From NCBI GenBank assembly GCA_963580285.1, contig OY757011.1, positions 1,764,501-1,828,500 of the forward strand: DNA of 64,000 nucleotides, given 5' to 3'. The position numbers were made by a program, and so were the translations under genes. Within the stretch, counting starts at the first letter, position 1. Every line of letters begins with the position of its first letter. This document shows positions 41,826 to 52,363 of the stretch, in pieces. A model generated the notes under the pieces. It made no database searches. It saw only the letters and a program-made list of their open reading frames with translations, and was not told where the DNA came from. This DNA is from Lucinisca nassula. Lineage: Eukaryota; Mollusca; Bivalvia; Lucinida; Lucinidae.

Positions 41826-42027
41826 AAACTTCCTCGTTATTACGAGATAACTATGTCGTTATTACGAGACAATTATGTTGTAATTACGAGAAAACCAAGT
41901 CGTTATAACGAGAAAATTTTTCTCGTTATAACGAGATAACTATGTCGTTATTACGAGAAAACTAAGTCGTATTAACGAGATACTATCTCGTATTAACGCG
42001 ATAGCTATCTCGATATAACGAGATAAA
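41826..42027. repeat. Array of palindromic CTCGTTATAACGAGA-type units
   Basis: About 200 bp made of TCGTTATTACGAGA, TCGTTATAACGAGA and TCGTATTAACGAGA variants separated by AACTATG or AAACTAAG. Nearly every unit is itself a palindrome or one base from it, so both strands can form stacked hairpins. Confidence 0.9.
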
Positions 42028-42397
42028 TAAGTAATCTTCAGCAACAAAGTTTTCAGCTGCTAGCACTAGAGGGGGTTCAGAGAAAAGTGCTTTTGGCACC
42101 GGCGAGAAGATCCGAACTAACAACACAGCTTCCACAAGAGCATCTTCATTAAACACATGCATATACACAGGCATATGGACACGCGCGCACAGAGGCATAC
42201 ATACAGACACACACGCTCACCACCCCACACATATATAAGTAATGATTGTGACAGGTGGCAGATATTGTTTATACTGCTAGGTTGGCTCATATCATATGAC
42301 CCTCTCAACAACAATTCAGCAGTTCTGAGATGGGACCTCGGTTTGAAATCTCATTCAAAATACGAAGGACCAAGGCATTCGTCTACGACACCTTATG
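42028..42397. other. Unassigned sequence with a CA-rich patch
   Basis: A CACA/ACAC-rich patch lies at 42150-42230. No gene recognised. Confidence 0.4.
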
Positions 42398-42590
42398 CTT
42401 GTTTGCTTGAATTGAGGTTTAACGTCCCCGTCAGTACTATTTAGGTCACTTTGAAGATATTGCTAACAATTGTGTGGGACTTTTACTAGACATTGAGATG
42501 AAATGACATTTCAAGCACTGTCGCTCAATGAAACCAATAAGCGGTTTACTAGTACTCATGTGCGGTTGGTTTCAATTCTGCGTGGAAGGG
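42398..42590 (-). repeat. SINE family C, partial
   Basis: On the plus strand GTTTAACGTCCCCGTCAG to TGCGTGGAAGG. A middle portion and the head are missing. Confidence 0.75.
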
Positions 42591-42798
42591 TGAAGATGGA
42601 GTAACCAGTCAAATCATCTGACCAGTGAACGGCACTTAAATCTGACTGACTTTATTAGGTAACGGTTTTGGCAAATGTACATTTTCATTGATGCATGTAC
42701 AGTACAGTAAAACCTGTCATAGTGGTCACCTCTATTAAGCAAGCAACCTGTCTTAAGCAAGCATGCCTTCAGTTCCCGAAGAAGGAAAACGTATTAAA

Positions 42799-43140
42799 TA
42801 GAAGTGGGGGCAATTATCAGGAATCGATACAATCGATACAATCAACCCACAGCTCCCATCAGAGACACAAAAGGGAAAGGCAAAGAAACATGAAACAACA
42901 GACCCTAATGGAAACATCAATAGCTGAAAGCCAAAAGGACAGTTACTTTCCCACAAAATGGCCAATAGGCGATCCAAGCGACACAAACACCCAAAGACAA
43001 ACCATAACAAAAATAAACGCGACAGAAGAACAGTCTTGGAACGGTCGGAGGAAACGAATTCCACTGGGGGGGGGGGGGGGGGGGGGCTTAAATCGATTTT
43101 ACGTGGCCACAATCCTCGCCCTTATTTCCGTCGTGATTTA
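42799..43140 (-). mobile_element. PLE-type 3' end (subfamily II)
   Basis: Terminal 3' UTR block, about 340 bp. The C-tract, read as G on the plus strand at 43066-43086, is 21 long, the longest in the window. It abuts the mariner fragment at its right edge. The overlapping 222-codon plus-strand frame is an artefact of PLE plus mariner. Confidence 0.85.
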
Positions 43141-43820
43141 TAATTATATCTGCAAGCTCAAAGAAATTGTCACTCAGGATGAGTGTTTGGTTCATCACTT
43201 TGAGCAAGAGACCAAAAGACAATCCATGCAATGGAAGCTCCCTGGCTTACCCCCTCCAAAGAAGGTAAGTCGTCTCCTCTGCAGGGAAGGTGATGGCATT
43301 ACTGTTCTGGGATGCCAAGGGTATAATATTCATAGAGTGCCTTCAAAAGGGCAGAACAATTAATGGGGAGTATTATGCAGATCTGCTAAAACAAGTTCGA
43401 AAAGCAATTAAGGCTAAACGACCCGGAAAATTGACAAAAGGGGTCTTGTTTCATCAGGACAATGCGTCTGCTCATAAATCGGTTGTCGCAATGGCTGCTG
43501 TACATGAGTGTGGCTTCACACTTGTCGATCACCCTCCGTATTCACCTGATCTTAGCTCCATCAGATTATTTCCTGTTTCCAAACATGAAAAAGCAGTAGG
43601 CATGGCAGCATTATCGGTCAGACGAGGAGGTGGTAGCTGCTGTGGAAGAGTTTTTCAGGGACCAAGATGAGACCTTCTATTCCACTTGGATCCAAGGACT
43701 CCAGCATCACTGGAGGAAGTGTGTGGACAGGAAGGGAGACTATGTTGAAAAATAAGGTACTTTCAGCATGGACAAACCATTGGATCTTGGTCAGGCTCAG
43801 AACTTTTCAGCCTACCCTCG
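43141..43820 (+). mobile_element. mariner, 5'-truncated second copy
   Basis: It starts inside the transposase at VTQDECLVHHFEQETKRQSM and ends with the terminal repeat CTTTTCAGCCTACCCTCG followed by TA. The catalytic part reads WDAKG and LFHQDNASAH, then shifts frame at YSPDLSSIR by one extra base. The copy is closely related to the one at 30670 but not identical. It has no left end. Confidence 0.88.
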
Positions 43821-44039
43821 TATATACAGGTATTATTGTTCGAAGTGGGTGTGCTGCTAGTAAGCACTGGCAACAAACTCGGATATTTTTTTATCGGTAA
43901 TTATAACAATCCACGATATCCTCGGAAAGCAGTATAGCTGCAAGTTTTTTTTTCTACAAACAGGCATCATGATATTGTTTGTCTAAGGATTTATGCACAG
44001 GCGTGACAATAGCTATCTGAGGGAGGAGCCAATTGACGA
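43821..44039. other. Unassigned sequence
   Basis: Short AT-rich gap; nothing recognised. Confidence 0.35.
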
Positions 44040-44333
44040 CAAGGTTTGACATTTAATAAGCTCTCCAGTAGGTTTTGTGCAGGGAAGTCGTTCATTTGCA
44101 GTTCCTAAAGGTGAGGTTTGTGGTCACATAAAATTAAATGTAGACCCCCATTCTCACCTCAGCTCCTGACCGTTTCAAGGCGTTGGCCCGCCATTATTTG
44201 CTGGGTGGGTGTTTTATACCCGTAATATTTTAATTACGGTGTCATTCCTGCTGTCATAGATGGAAGGTGTAAGATAAATGTATCGATTCCTGAGCATTGC
44301 CTTCACTTCTACTTTATTACACGTAAATCGACA
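44040..44333 (+). mobile_element. Diverged relative of the PLE 3' end
   Basis: It has the same plan as the PLE 3' UTR: GAGGTTTGTGGTCACATAAA, a pyrimidine-rich CCCCC site, CTGACCGTTTCAAGGCG, and ends GTATCGATTCCTGAGCATTG then CCTTCACTTCTACTTT. The middle differs strongly, so I call it a separate subfamily. Confidence 0.65.
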
Positions 44334-44624
44334 CTGTTCATATAGGGTAGTCAAAATAGCATTGAACCTCAAACAAATTCCTGTATATAGAGAAGGGTTT
44401 CACTATTTTCAAAATCAGTGAAGTGTCCTGACTTACAGAAAAAGATCCTCCCCCCCCCCCCCCCTATAAAAGACCTCGGCGAAATTGATATTTTGGAGTT
44501 AAATGTTCAAATTGAATGAAAATCGCCAAAAAAGAGGAATATGATTCTAATAATTTCAGTAAATTATATTTAATTAATTTGTATAGCCAAAAATCGATTA
44601 ACTATTTTCAAGGTTTCAGCTTGA
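44334..44624. other. Unassigned sequence with a C run
   Basis: A 16-base C run lies at 44449-44464. Nothing else recognised. Confidence 0.4.
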
Positions 44625-44770
44625 TTCGTGTTTAGAGGGTGGGCTGGACTTCGGATTCTATGACGGTCCCATGCTAAATCTTCTGAATTCAGGAGGACTG
44701 GATTCCACCCTCTGTTGTCTAACTGGTGGTTGTCTGCTGCTGTTATTGAGTCCTCGACCCTGATTCATGA
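44625..44770 (+). mobile_element. Diverged PLE fragment, start of the 3' UTR
   Basis: GGATTCTATGACGGTCCCAT, then GTTGTCTAACTGGTGG and TTATTGAGTCCTCGACC follow the order of the first part of the PLE 3' UTR. It probably belongs to the same diverged subfamily as 44040. Confidence 0.6.
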
Positions 44771-44815
44771 TAGTATTAATCTATACATGGCCATTTTGCT
44801 ATGTACAGTCGAAAT

Positions 44816-45157
44816 TCGATGACTCGAACACCTTCGGGACCATGAAAGTGTGTTCGAAATAGTTCGAGTTATTGAGGGTTAATTATACTGCTAGCTGAGA
44901 CATAATAGGAATGACCATAAGATATATTTTCGCCTTTATTTAAATAAATGTATGCTGTGTGTACCCATTTGAATCGCCTCAATGAGGCGATTCTAATGAG
45001 TACACACAACATACATTTAAAAGTCAAAATGAAACAAACCTCTATAAATTGAACTAATCAATGGAGCTATAGTAACAATTCTCTAAGGACCCAAGCGTGA
45101 GTTCGAATTAGCCATGGTAAACGAATTATCCGTTGTCGAGTTATCGAAGTTTTACTG
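44816..45157. mobile_element. Foldback MITE family C, second copy
   Basis: 342 bp with TA on both sides (44814-44815 and 45158-45159). The ends are CAGTCGAAATTCGATGACTC and the inverse ending CGAAGTTTTACTG. The central palindrome at 44947-45016 has the same AATCGCCTCAATGAGGCGAT core as the first copy. Confidence 0.85.
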
Positions 45158-45264
45158 TATTTTATTTTGTCTCACAGTTGAGCTAAAAAGCCTCCACCAT
45201 GCAGATCAATATGTTATTGTTATTATGTTTGATACTGCACTGGAACTGAGGGCTAGGGTGTACA

Positions 45265-45490
45265 TGTACATTTCATAAGCTTCCCAGTAGGTTTACTTCT
45301 GACCGCCTCAAGGCGGTCGTTCTTTTGCAGTGTCTTATTTGTTATTTGGCTTTGTGCCGTTGGTTCATGTTTCGTCTGTTTTTGTGTGTGCCTCCATGTC
45401 ACGTACTTTCTTTAGTTGACTGGAGATGGCGTCTTTCTTTGATTGTGGCCGTTCCTGAGCGACCTTTTCTTACTACATGTATTTTCTTTC
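45265..45490 (+). mobile_element. Very diverged PLE-type 3' UTR fragment
   Basis: CTTCCCAGTAGGTTTACTTC, CTGACCGCCTCAAGGCGGTC and GATTGTGGCCGTTCCTGAGC line up with landmarks of 44040-44333. Overall similarity is weak. Confidence 0.4.
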
Positions 45491-46771
45491 AATGTGGATT
45501 TTCCTGAACAATGATTCTTTCCCTTTTATTCGGGGGTTGATTGGTTGGTCAATTGACCCAAAGTTACTTATCTTAGAAGCTTTTATTTGTTGTTATTTAC
45601 ATGATTATCACTGATTGGTACGAGATCCAGTTAACGGTTATCTATAGACTATAGCTGCACAGTTCTTATGCCAGTGATATCAGCGTTGCGTATGAGAGTT
45701 ATCCATAGAATCTGGACTGGAATCAGTTGCTGAGTTTGGCAATCATTGTAGATCAAGATCAGACACCACAGACCGCGGTGTTTAATAGACACATCCAATG
45801 TCTACGTCACACAAGGTCAAAGGTCATTAACCTCGTTTTATCTGATAGACAAAAAACTTCCCGTTCCATACTCCACCGTTGATCTCGGACCCATCAATAT
45901 GGGTCCGAGCGGGACCAATCAATATGGGTCCGAGCGTTGATGTAGCACGAATTGTTTTCTATAAATACTATTGTTAAATCGTCGTTCTATCAAATCTGTT
46001 TGCCACAAACCATTTTGGACATTAAACTGCTTCTTTTTCGTATAAATTTGGATGGAAAATATACATGCTTAAATCTTATTTCCGTTCGTTACATAAAACG
46101 CTTCGACTACGTTTTGGTTTGATGGTGGTTAGATTTATAACGCTTTCTAGGCAAAAAATGTGCGAAAAAATGTCAGAAGAGACTGGTTCTATATATTTAA
46201 TAATACTTCAAAAACACAAAAAGACAAAGATCAGTTAATTTTGTGGGGAAGAAAGGAGTTTAATTACACGATAAATATTCGAAATTCTCAGTGACACAAT
46301 ACGGCAAGAGCCATGGTTTGCCAACCAGATAAACGAGATACTGTACAGGGGAAATAACTGGCGCATGCGCAGTGAAATGTAAACAAAGTGTCAAAACATT
46401 GGATCCGTCTATATGATTCTACACTGCTTGCTTACTGTACAGGAATTAAAAGGTAATACGAAACAGCTTAAATCCCCATTCAGGACATTTTTCAACCTAG
46501 GATAAGAGAACGCTAATATTGCAGCGCAACGAGAAATTAGTATGCAAACCATTGTGCAGGGCGCGGCTGTCATGAAATACAAAAATAGTAAATCCAAATG
46601 TGGCGGTTTAAAATTAATTAGCCCATTACATTTTACGTGTACTTTCGACATCATGCGTCCAAATATTTGATTAGTAATGATCTAAGAAATGAAGGAATCT
46701 GTTTAAGTTTATTGAAGTATTGTCTTGCGAGCATAGTAAGTGAGCTCTGAAGAGTTTCACATAAAATCGTT
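45491..46771. other. 1.3 kb without recognised genes
   Basis: One structured spot: CTCGGACCCATCAATATGGG at 45875 followed by a second CAATATGGGTCCGAGCG at 45922 makes a hairpin plus a direct repeat. The frames at 46409-46654 and 46671-46889 show no motif. Confidence 0.4.
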
Positions 46772-46880
46772 GAGCTCTTGCCCTTCGGGGCTTGGAGAAA
46801 TAATTTGGGCCGCATGGTGCTTCCACACAGAGCTGAAACCGACCGCCAGGGTTACTGGTAAACCGCTTAGCAGGCCTAAT
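46772..46880 (+). repeat. SINE family C, head only
   Basis: From CTTGCCCTTCGGGGCTTGGA to ACTGGTAAACCGCTTAGCAG; then unrelated sequence. Confidence 0.7.
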
Positions 46881-47032
46881 AAAAATCAAAAATGAGTTCC
46901 TTTAAGAGCAATGAAAACATTCATAAGAAAGAAGATGGGTCATACTACGTAGTTTCGGCTAATAAAGCCTCATCAGTGACCCTGTAATGATCCGGCAAAG
47001 AAAGCCAGAGGAAACATACTGCAATTTTGCAA

Positions 47033-47130
47033 AATTCGAATAGGCAGTCGATACAAAGACTGATATACATCAAAATGGGGTCCAAATAATTAAAAACCTG
47101 TCTAGAATATGAGTCTAAACCAATAATTTA
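47033..47130 (-). pseudogene. 100-bp gypsy integrase fragment sharing a junction with 4230-4325
   Basis: The plus strand TTCGAATAGGCAGTCGATAC through CAAAATGGGGTCCAAATAAT to CCAATAATTTATTT matches 4230-4325. The match runs through the boundary at 4275 where integrase coding stops. Both places therefore carry the same integrase-to-AT-rich junction. Confidence 0.8.
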
Positions 47131-47859
47131 TTTCTGATATCTCAGAATATTCACGCTGATCTCAAAGGACCAAAAGTAAAATATAAACTGCACTATGGTT
47201 GATGTACGGGGAGACGTTTTACGGCCGCCACACGGCACAACACCAGCTGCAGTGAAGGCAAATAAAAATCAAAAATAAGCCTGCCAGACAAAGTGGTGCG
47301 AGTATTTTTTTTTTTTTTTTTTTTTTGTTTTGTTCGTTTGACCTTGTATCTTTTCAGGACACCTCTATTTTATGCCGTCTAATCTGGATTTACGCTGTTT
47401 GCAGATGTCCCTTTTTGGATACAAGGCTTAAATGGGCAAATCGAATGCTACTAGAAATACAATAGAAATGCTGGAAAATTAATACTATTACGGAGTAACG
47501 AAAATAAATCACGATGTGGCATGCATGACACAACTGACAATTTAATTTCCATACTATTACCAACAGGATAGTCATTATTTTGCCGATATCAGGAAATCAT
47601 TCCTGGGCCAAGGAAATACAAAATATGTCTTGACATGAACGTAATCTATATCACATATGCATATTCTATGTAAATATTGTGTATATGTTTTTTTTTATGT
47701 TTTTTTTTATGTTTAGTTTACATGTTTATTATAGAAGGCCACTTGGTAGAATGGCTGTTTTAGCTAAAAGTGTCACTCTCTTAAAACATTGTATAAATAA
47801 ATAAAGTAAATAAATATCCAGAGCATGCTGTACATGAAGACTGCTCACATCAGGTTGAG
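47131..47859. other. Unassigned, with poly-T and a diverged H-like patch
   Basis: A poly-T run at 47306-47326. At 47357-47430, GCCGTCTAATCTGGATTTAC and CGCTGTTTGCAGATGTCCC resemble the centre of family H. Nothing coding. Confidence 0.45.
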
Positions 47860-48120
47860 AAGTCCGTGAAGTGAAGACCCCTGTATACCCCACTTTATAT
47901 ACAGAAAACTGGGGATTATGGGGGTATACATTTTTTCTTATTTTTGCTCTAATACATAGGTTGTGGGTGCTCGTTAGAACATCTCAATGAGGCGGTTCTA
48001 ACGAGCTCCCACAACCTATGTTTGCAGTATTTTTAAGAAACATATCACGGATTTTCATCAGAAAAATGGCCATTTTGGAGATGTGAAAAATGCAATACGT
48101 CGCACGGGTGAGTTATTGTT
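47860..48120 (+). mobile_element. Foldback element, family A
   Basis: Left arm GAAGTCCGTGAAGTGAAGAC, palindrome at 47955-48032 with a small deletion in the left half (TTAGAACATCTCAATG), right arm ending GGTGAGTTATTGTTATG. Confidence 0.8.
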
Positions 48121-48372
48121 ATGAAAAGGTGTGGTTATCTTAGGGTATATAATTCTTGGGCGGGGCAAGCGAAAAGGTGCCATCTACCATATGTACATGT
48201 ATGTGCTGTGAAGGCAAAATTTTAAAAGACAGCTGAAGAAACTTTTGATCAACACCAATCAATAAAGCGTCTAGTAAAGAATCGAATCAGACGGGGCAGT
48301 CTGATCAGAGTATTTGCTGGGTCCACACGTCCGTAAACCATGCCGAAGAAAAGACAGACATGGCCTGTGCTG

Positions 48373-48652
48373 AGAAGCCTCTGTGGTGTAATGATTATGC
48401 TACTCGCCTTATAAACCAGGGGTCGTGGGTTCGATCCCGGGCTTCTCCAAACTTTCGGTGAGTCTGAGGGTCACTGATTAGGCCTTTTTGGCCGAAACTA
48501 GCTAGTCCGGCCCAGAAAACATGTTCCCTACATATTTTCCAGTTCTGAGGTGTATTCCTTGCTTCCAAAGGATATCCCTTTCTAGAACATATTTAAACCG
48601 CGGTCTTGTCTCCGTATAACCTTAGCTGTTGGTGGGTCGTAAAATTCAAACA
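48373..48652 (+). repeat. tRNA-derived SINE family A, split by repeat G
   Basis: The head is intact, with box B GGGTTCGATCCCGG closer to a real tRNA than the other copies. After GGTGAGTCT the 120-bp repeat G intervenes (48475-48594), then the SINE body resumes with AACCGCGGTCTTGTCTCC. Confidence 0.85.
48475..48594 (+). repeat. Dispersed repeat G, copy 1
   Basis: Starts TGAGGGTCACTGATTAGGCC and ends CCCTTTCTAGAACATATTTA. It matches 59193-59324. GAAACTAGCTAGTCCGG and TTCCAGTTCTGAGGTGTATT are shared landmarks. It behaves as a discrete insertion in the SINE. Confidence 0.75.
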
Positions 48653-48789
48653 CATGCATACATAGTCGGTATGTAATTATGAGCCACGACATGAACAACG
48701 GTGTGTTTGTGCAAGTGCCCTAAACAATGAATCGAACAAGCGTGTGCATCCAATTAATAAGAACAGATTTTACCTGTCCTGCTGAATTT

Positions 48790-48955
48790 AGAAGCCTCCG
48801 TGGTGTAGTGGTTACGCTACTCGCCTTGTAAACAAGGGGTCGCAGGATCGATCCCGGGCTTCTCCAGACTTTCGGATGAGTCTTTAAACCGAGGTCCCGT
48901 CTCCATATGACCTTAGCTGTTGGTGAGACGTAAAACTCAAACACTCACTCACTCT
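48790..48955 (+). repeat. tRNA-derived SINE family A, full length
   Basis: Uninterrupted copy from GAAGCCTCCGTGGTGTAGTG to ACTCACTCACTC. Confidence 0.88.
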
Positions 48956-49456
48956 GTCCTGCTGAAGAGTATTTGGCTTAATGTCTAAGTTACCGTATAA
49001 ACAAATATGTTCTGAATAGTTGGATCCTTTGGAAGCAAAGAATACACCAAATATTAACGAAAATAATAGACTCGGGTTTTTTTTAGTTTGTTCATCTCCA
49101 GCACTGAAATGTGCAACACCGGTGACGCCCTCTAGACTCCAATCAGACTTCGCGCACACAAAGGCTGATCTATATCTGCCCTGAGCGTGATGCTTGACGA
49201 CTGTTTAGCTTGATGCGGCCTATATGCTGCATAAAATCTGCGAAGGCTGAAGGAAGCTCAGGCTGAGGAACTGTATTAAACATTCGAGTAACTTAAGATT
49301 CATTTTGCCATAGTGTGTCTCATCGAGTTCTGAAAAACATTGGGTTGTATCCATGATAATGATCAGTTTCTAGCCTGATAAATCTAAAAAGTCGATCGCG
49401 TAAATCTACTTTTACGAGAAATGAATTATCAGCCAGTTCATGTGAGTTTTGATATT
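48956..49456. other. Unassigned sequence
   Basis: GGATCCTTTGGAAGCAAAGA at 49022-49041 is the inverse of a short part of repeat G. No gene recognised. Confidence 0.4.
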
Positions 49457-49780
49457 AAAGCCAGTGCATGACAAAACCTACAATAAGACATGTGCGCCCA
49501 ACGAAGACTCATCCGCGCAGTCTGATCAGAGTCTTCGTTGTGCGCTCTAAGGATAGCTAAGGCCCAATGCTACTTTATGCAGCTAGAAAAGTCTCTGGTT
49601 AGACTATATGGATGCGCAGTCTGATCAGAGTCTTCGTTGTGCGCTCTAAGGATAGCTAAGGCCCAATGCTACTTTATGTAGCAAGAAAAGTCTCTGGTTA
49701 GAGTATATGGATGTGCAGGCTGATCTGAGTCTTTGATGGGCGCACATGTCTTATTGTAGTTTTTGTCGTGCGCTGGCTCA
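49457..49780. mobile_element. MITE family F with about 50-bp terminal repeats
   Basis: Ends AAAGCCAGTGCATGACAAAA and TTTTTGTCGTGCGCTGGCTC, extending inward through CAATAAGACATGTGCGCCCA and its inverse. A segment of about 107 bp (GCGCAGTCTGATCAGAGTCT to GGTTAGACTATATGGAT) is present twice in this copy. Copies 2 and 3 at 54149 and 56091 have it once. Confidence 0.88.
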
Positions 49781-50118
49781 ATTTTGTCGCAAAACGCGAC
49801 CAGCACAGGGTCGGGCGATAAGTTCTGTCTCGCCAGAGCCTTGCTGCTTGCTTCATGTAGTAAAGATCTTATGGCAACATAATGTTAGAAACTGTACGTC
49901 TAGCCTATTAGCTGGCTGGATATGCGGATTTGAAGAAATAAAGATTGTTCTGGTCTTTTTCCTTTGTAGGCTCATATACATGTAATAAAGGCGGAGATTG
50001 ATATCAGGCGAGTAATGCTCTTTTGTGCGAAAGTACAGAACTAATCTTACATATATTAGATTTTGTATCGCTGTTTTCCGACATGGACTCTATGCATGTT
50101 GACAGTCTCAGAGCAAAC
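49781..50118. other. Unassigned sequence
   Basis: No gene or repeat recognised. The 79-codon frame at 49746-49985 begins inside the MITE and is not protein-like. Confidence 0.4.
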
Positions 50119-50456
50119 TAGAAGTGAAGGCAATGATCAGGAATCGATACAATTAACCAACAGCTCCTATCAGAGACACCAAAGGGGAAGAAACGCAAAC
50201 ATGAAACAACAGACCCTAATGGAAACATCAACAACGGAAAGCCAAATGGCCATTATTTTCCCACAAAATGGCCAACTGGCTATCAAGAACAAAATAATAT
50301 AAGCGAAACAAACACTCAAAGACAAACCATAAAAAAATAAACCGCGACAGAAAAACCGCCTTGGAACGGTCAGTGAAACGAATTCCACTGGATGGGGGGG
50401 GGGTGGGGGTTGGGTTCCGTCGCGATTTAGACAAATAACTTTTTCAGTCCGCATGA
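50119..50456 (-). mobile_element. PLE-type 3' end (subfamily II), internally deleted
   Basis: On the minus strand it ends CCTGATCATTGCCTTCACTT. Past the C-tract (GGATGGGGGGGGGTGGGGG on the plus strand) about 45 bp of the usual GTGGCCAC region are missing before CCGTCGCGATTTAGAC. Confidence 0.8.
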
Positions 50457-50884
50457 ACAGCAAGGTTTCTTACCTTCATCTTGAATTTTTACAAACGGAA
50501 GTTTTTGTCGCAATAAGACACATAAGTTATTTAAATAATTCCGTGCGATTTATGAACAGGACAGGAACAGTGTAGATCCAGGACCTTCACTGTTTTTCAG
50601 ACAGGGTTGGAAGAATTAATCAAAATTTTAACAAGTTTATTTTCCGAACAGAAAACGACCAACGGAAACCAGAAAAAAAACATAAATCAGTGAAGGTACC
50701 CCCAACCCCAACCCCAACCCCCATCCACCGAAATAATAATAATAATAAAATAAAAATAAAATAATAAAAAAGAAGAGAAAAATAAAAGAAAAGGGAAGAA
50801 GACGAAAAAACAACAACAAAAAAAAAAAAAAACAGATATGCATTTGTATATCAAATAACAGATAGCCGACCATTAGGATAACAC
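50457..50884. repeat. Low-complexity stretch
   Basis: (CCCCAA)n-like runs at 50699-50722 (GGGGTT on the other strand), then AATAATAATAAAATAAAAAT and purine runs to 50835. The 78-codon Phe/Leu-rich minus-strand frame here is a by-product. The C4A2 run is too short to call telomeric. Confidence 0.8.
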
Positions 50885-51150
50885 ACCCCGTGGACTTTAG
50901 CGCATTTTTTTGACATCTCCAAAATGGCTACTTTTGTGATGAAAATCCATAATATTTTTCTTATTTATACTGCAAACATAGGCTGTGGGTGCTCGATAGA
51001 ACCGCCTCATTGAGGCGGTTCTAACGAGTAGCAACAACCTATGTCTTGGAACAGAAATAAAACAAATAATATATACCCCCGTAAACCCCAGTTTCTCTAT
51101 ATAAAGCGGGGTTTAGGGGGTGTTCATTTCACGGACTTGGTCACGTGATG
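50885..51150 (-). mobile_element. Foldback element, family A, inverted
   Basis: The right-arm type sequence (CTCCAAAATGGCTACTTTTG) comes first, the palindrome is at 50982-51046, and the arm ends CATTTCACGGACTTGGTCACGTG. It is the reverse of the 9880 copy. Confidence 0.8.
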
Positions 51151-51385
51151 AATGTTTAAGCAACTGCATAGAACGCCATGGACACGGTCAACAGCAGTGA
51201 GTGAGCGGCGATTGCTTTAGGTGAGTTTTGTTAGTCAGTCTACCTAAAGTAACTAAGCATAGTAGCTTTATACTGTTTTTGTTCACGTGACTACCACCGA
51301 TTTGTACGAATCCAGATGGCGGTTACTTCCATCTACAGACTTGCTTTTCTGTCGTGACGTTAGAGAACTATGTTAAAAATAGAAT
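51151..51385. other. Unassigned sequence
   Basis: Nothing recognised. Confidence 0.4.
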
Positions 51386-51616
51386 CGGAGGCAATGATCA
51401 GGAATCGATACAATTAACCATAAAGCTCCCATCAGAGACACCAAAGGGAAAGAAACACAAACATGAAACAACAGACCCCAGCGGAAACATCAACAGCGGA
51501 AAGCCAAAAGGACAGTTACAATATAAGCGATACAAACACTCAAAGACAGACCATAACAAAATAAACCGCGACAGAAGAACCCCTGTGGAACGGTCAGTTA
51601 AACGAATTCCACCGGG
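51386..51616 (-). mobile_element. PLE-type 3' end, 230 bp (subfamily II)
   Basis: Terminal UTR block with an internal deletion of about 35 bp at AGGACAGTTACAATATAAGC, where the TTTTGTGGGAAAG block should be. Confidence 0.8.
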
Positions 51617-51699
51617 GAAAAGAAAGCTTTTTGTGAAAAATTTACCCGGCTCACGTGCTGGGAAACTGGCAAAGTGAGTAGACACTGATCAGACACGGT

Positions 51700-51945
51700 T
51701 AACTTACAGTCACTGGAATTTTGGAATGAAACGAAAATGTCTAAACTGTTCGGGACCATTTCCCAGCCTGCATTCGGAGACATGAGACCAATTAATCCAA
51801 CATGCTTTAATTTCATCGAACTCTTAAAAGTTGTGCCTAAACTATGCAATGCCTCCTGGCCGGGCTCTATCAGTAAGCCTCAGGGTCTCGAAATGACTCT
51901 GTCATGCCCACAAATGTGTTCGAACTGATGAAGTGCGACTGTACG
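51700..51945. mobile_element. Fragment with family C-type right end
   Basis: GGGTCTCGAAATGACTCTG and GTGTTCGAACTGATGAAGTG, then CGACTGTAC resemble the terminal repeat of family C. No palindromic centre and no left end are visible. Confidence 0.45.
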
Positions 51946-51969
51946 TGTACATGCAATGATAATACTGTA

Positions 51970-52320
51970 TTCTAACACAGCGCGCCTATATATGGAATGG
52001 AAAATAACTGTTTTTTTTTCTGCAACAAATCACAGCTTGGAAGAGCGTGAAGAGTGACGTCATTAAAAACTGCAGATTTATGACGTCACTAGTCGATTTA
52101 CTTGACGTTAGACGGTGTCATTTTCTCGCATCGAAAACGTAAAAAAGGACATAAATGCATGTGTTCCAGTAGATAATTTTAGCGGGATTTCTTCTAACAA
52201 AGGCGAAAAGTTGTGCGATTTTGAGGGAAACAACAGCAGTATTGTCGATTTGCAGCCTGTTAGAATCGAAAGAGATCAGCTCTAGTTTGTGATTTGGTGA
52301 GTAATAAATCGCAGTTTGTC
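51970..52320. repeat. Dispersed repeat D, copy 2
   Basis: Matches 41209-41545 from AACACAGCGCGCCTATATAT on. Its end ATCAGCTCTAGTTTGTGATT to AATCGCAGTTT (52271-52315) occurs inverted at 53559-53605, so the following tandem-array element lies between inverted copies of this end. Confidence 0.75.
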
Positions 52321-52363
52321 GGTCAGTTCTAAGTAGAACTAGAAATGGTGTTTGTAAAACACA

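Noticed and set aside
42695..43363. A 222-codon open frame on the plus strand
   Set aside because: It crosses the antisense strand of a PLE 3' end, a 21-base G run and the start of a mariner fragment. The Gly run comes from the homopolymer; only the last part is real transposase sequence.
48373..48450. tRNA gene with a good B box
   Set aside because: The same head with the same 3' body occurs six times in the window, so it is a SINE.
50699..50722. Telomere-like (CCCCAA)n
   Set aside because: Only about four units, inside a low-complexity stretch; not the animal TTAGGG repeat.
51386..51677. A 107-codon plus-strand frame
   Set aside because: Antisense of a PLE 3' UTR; similar frames recur wherever that UTR is inverted.
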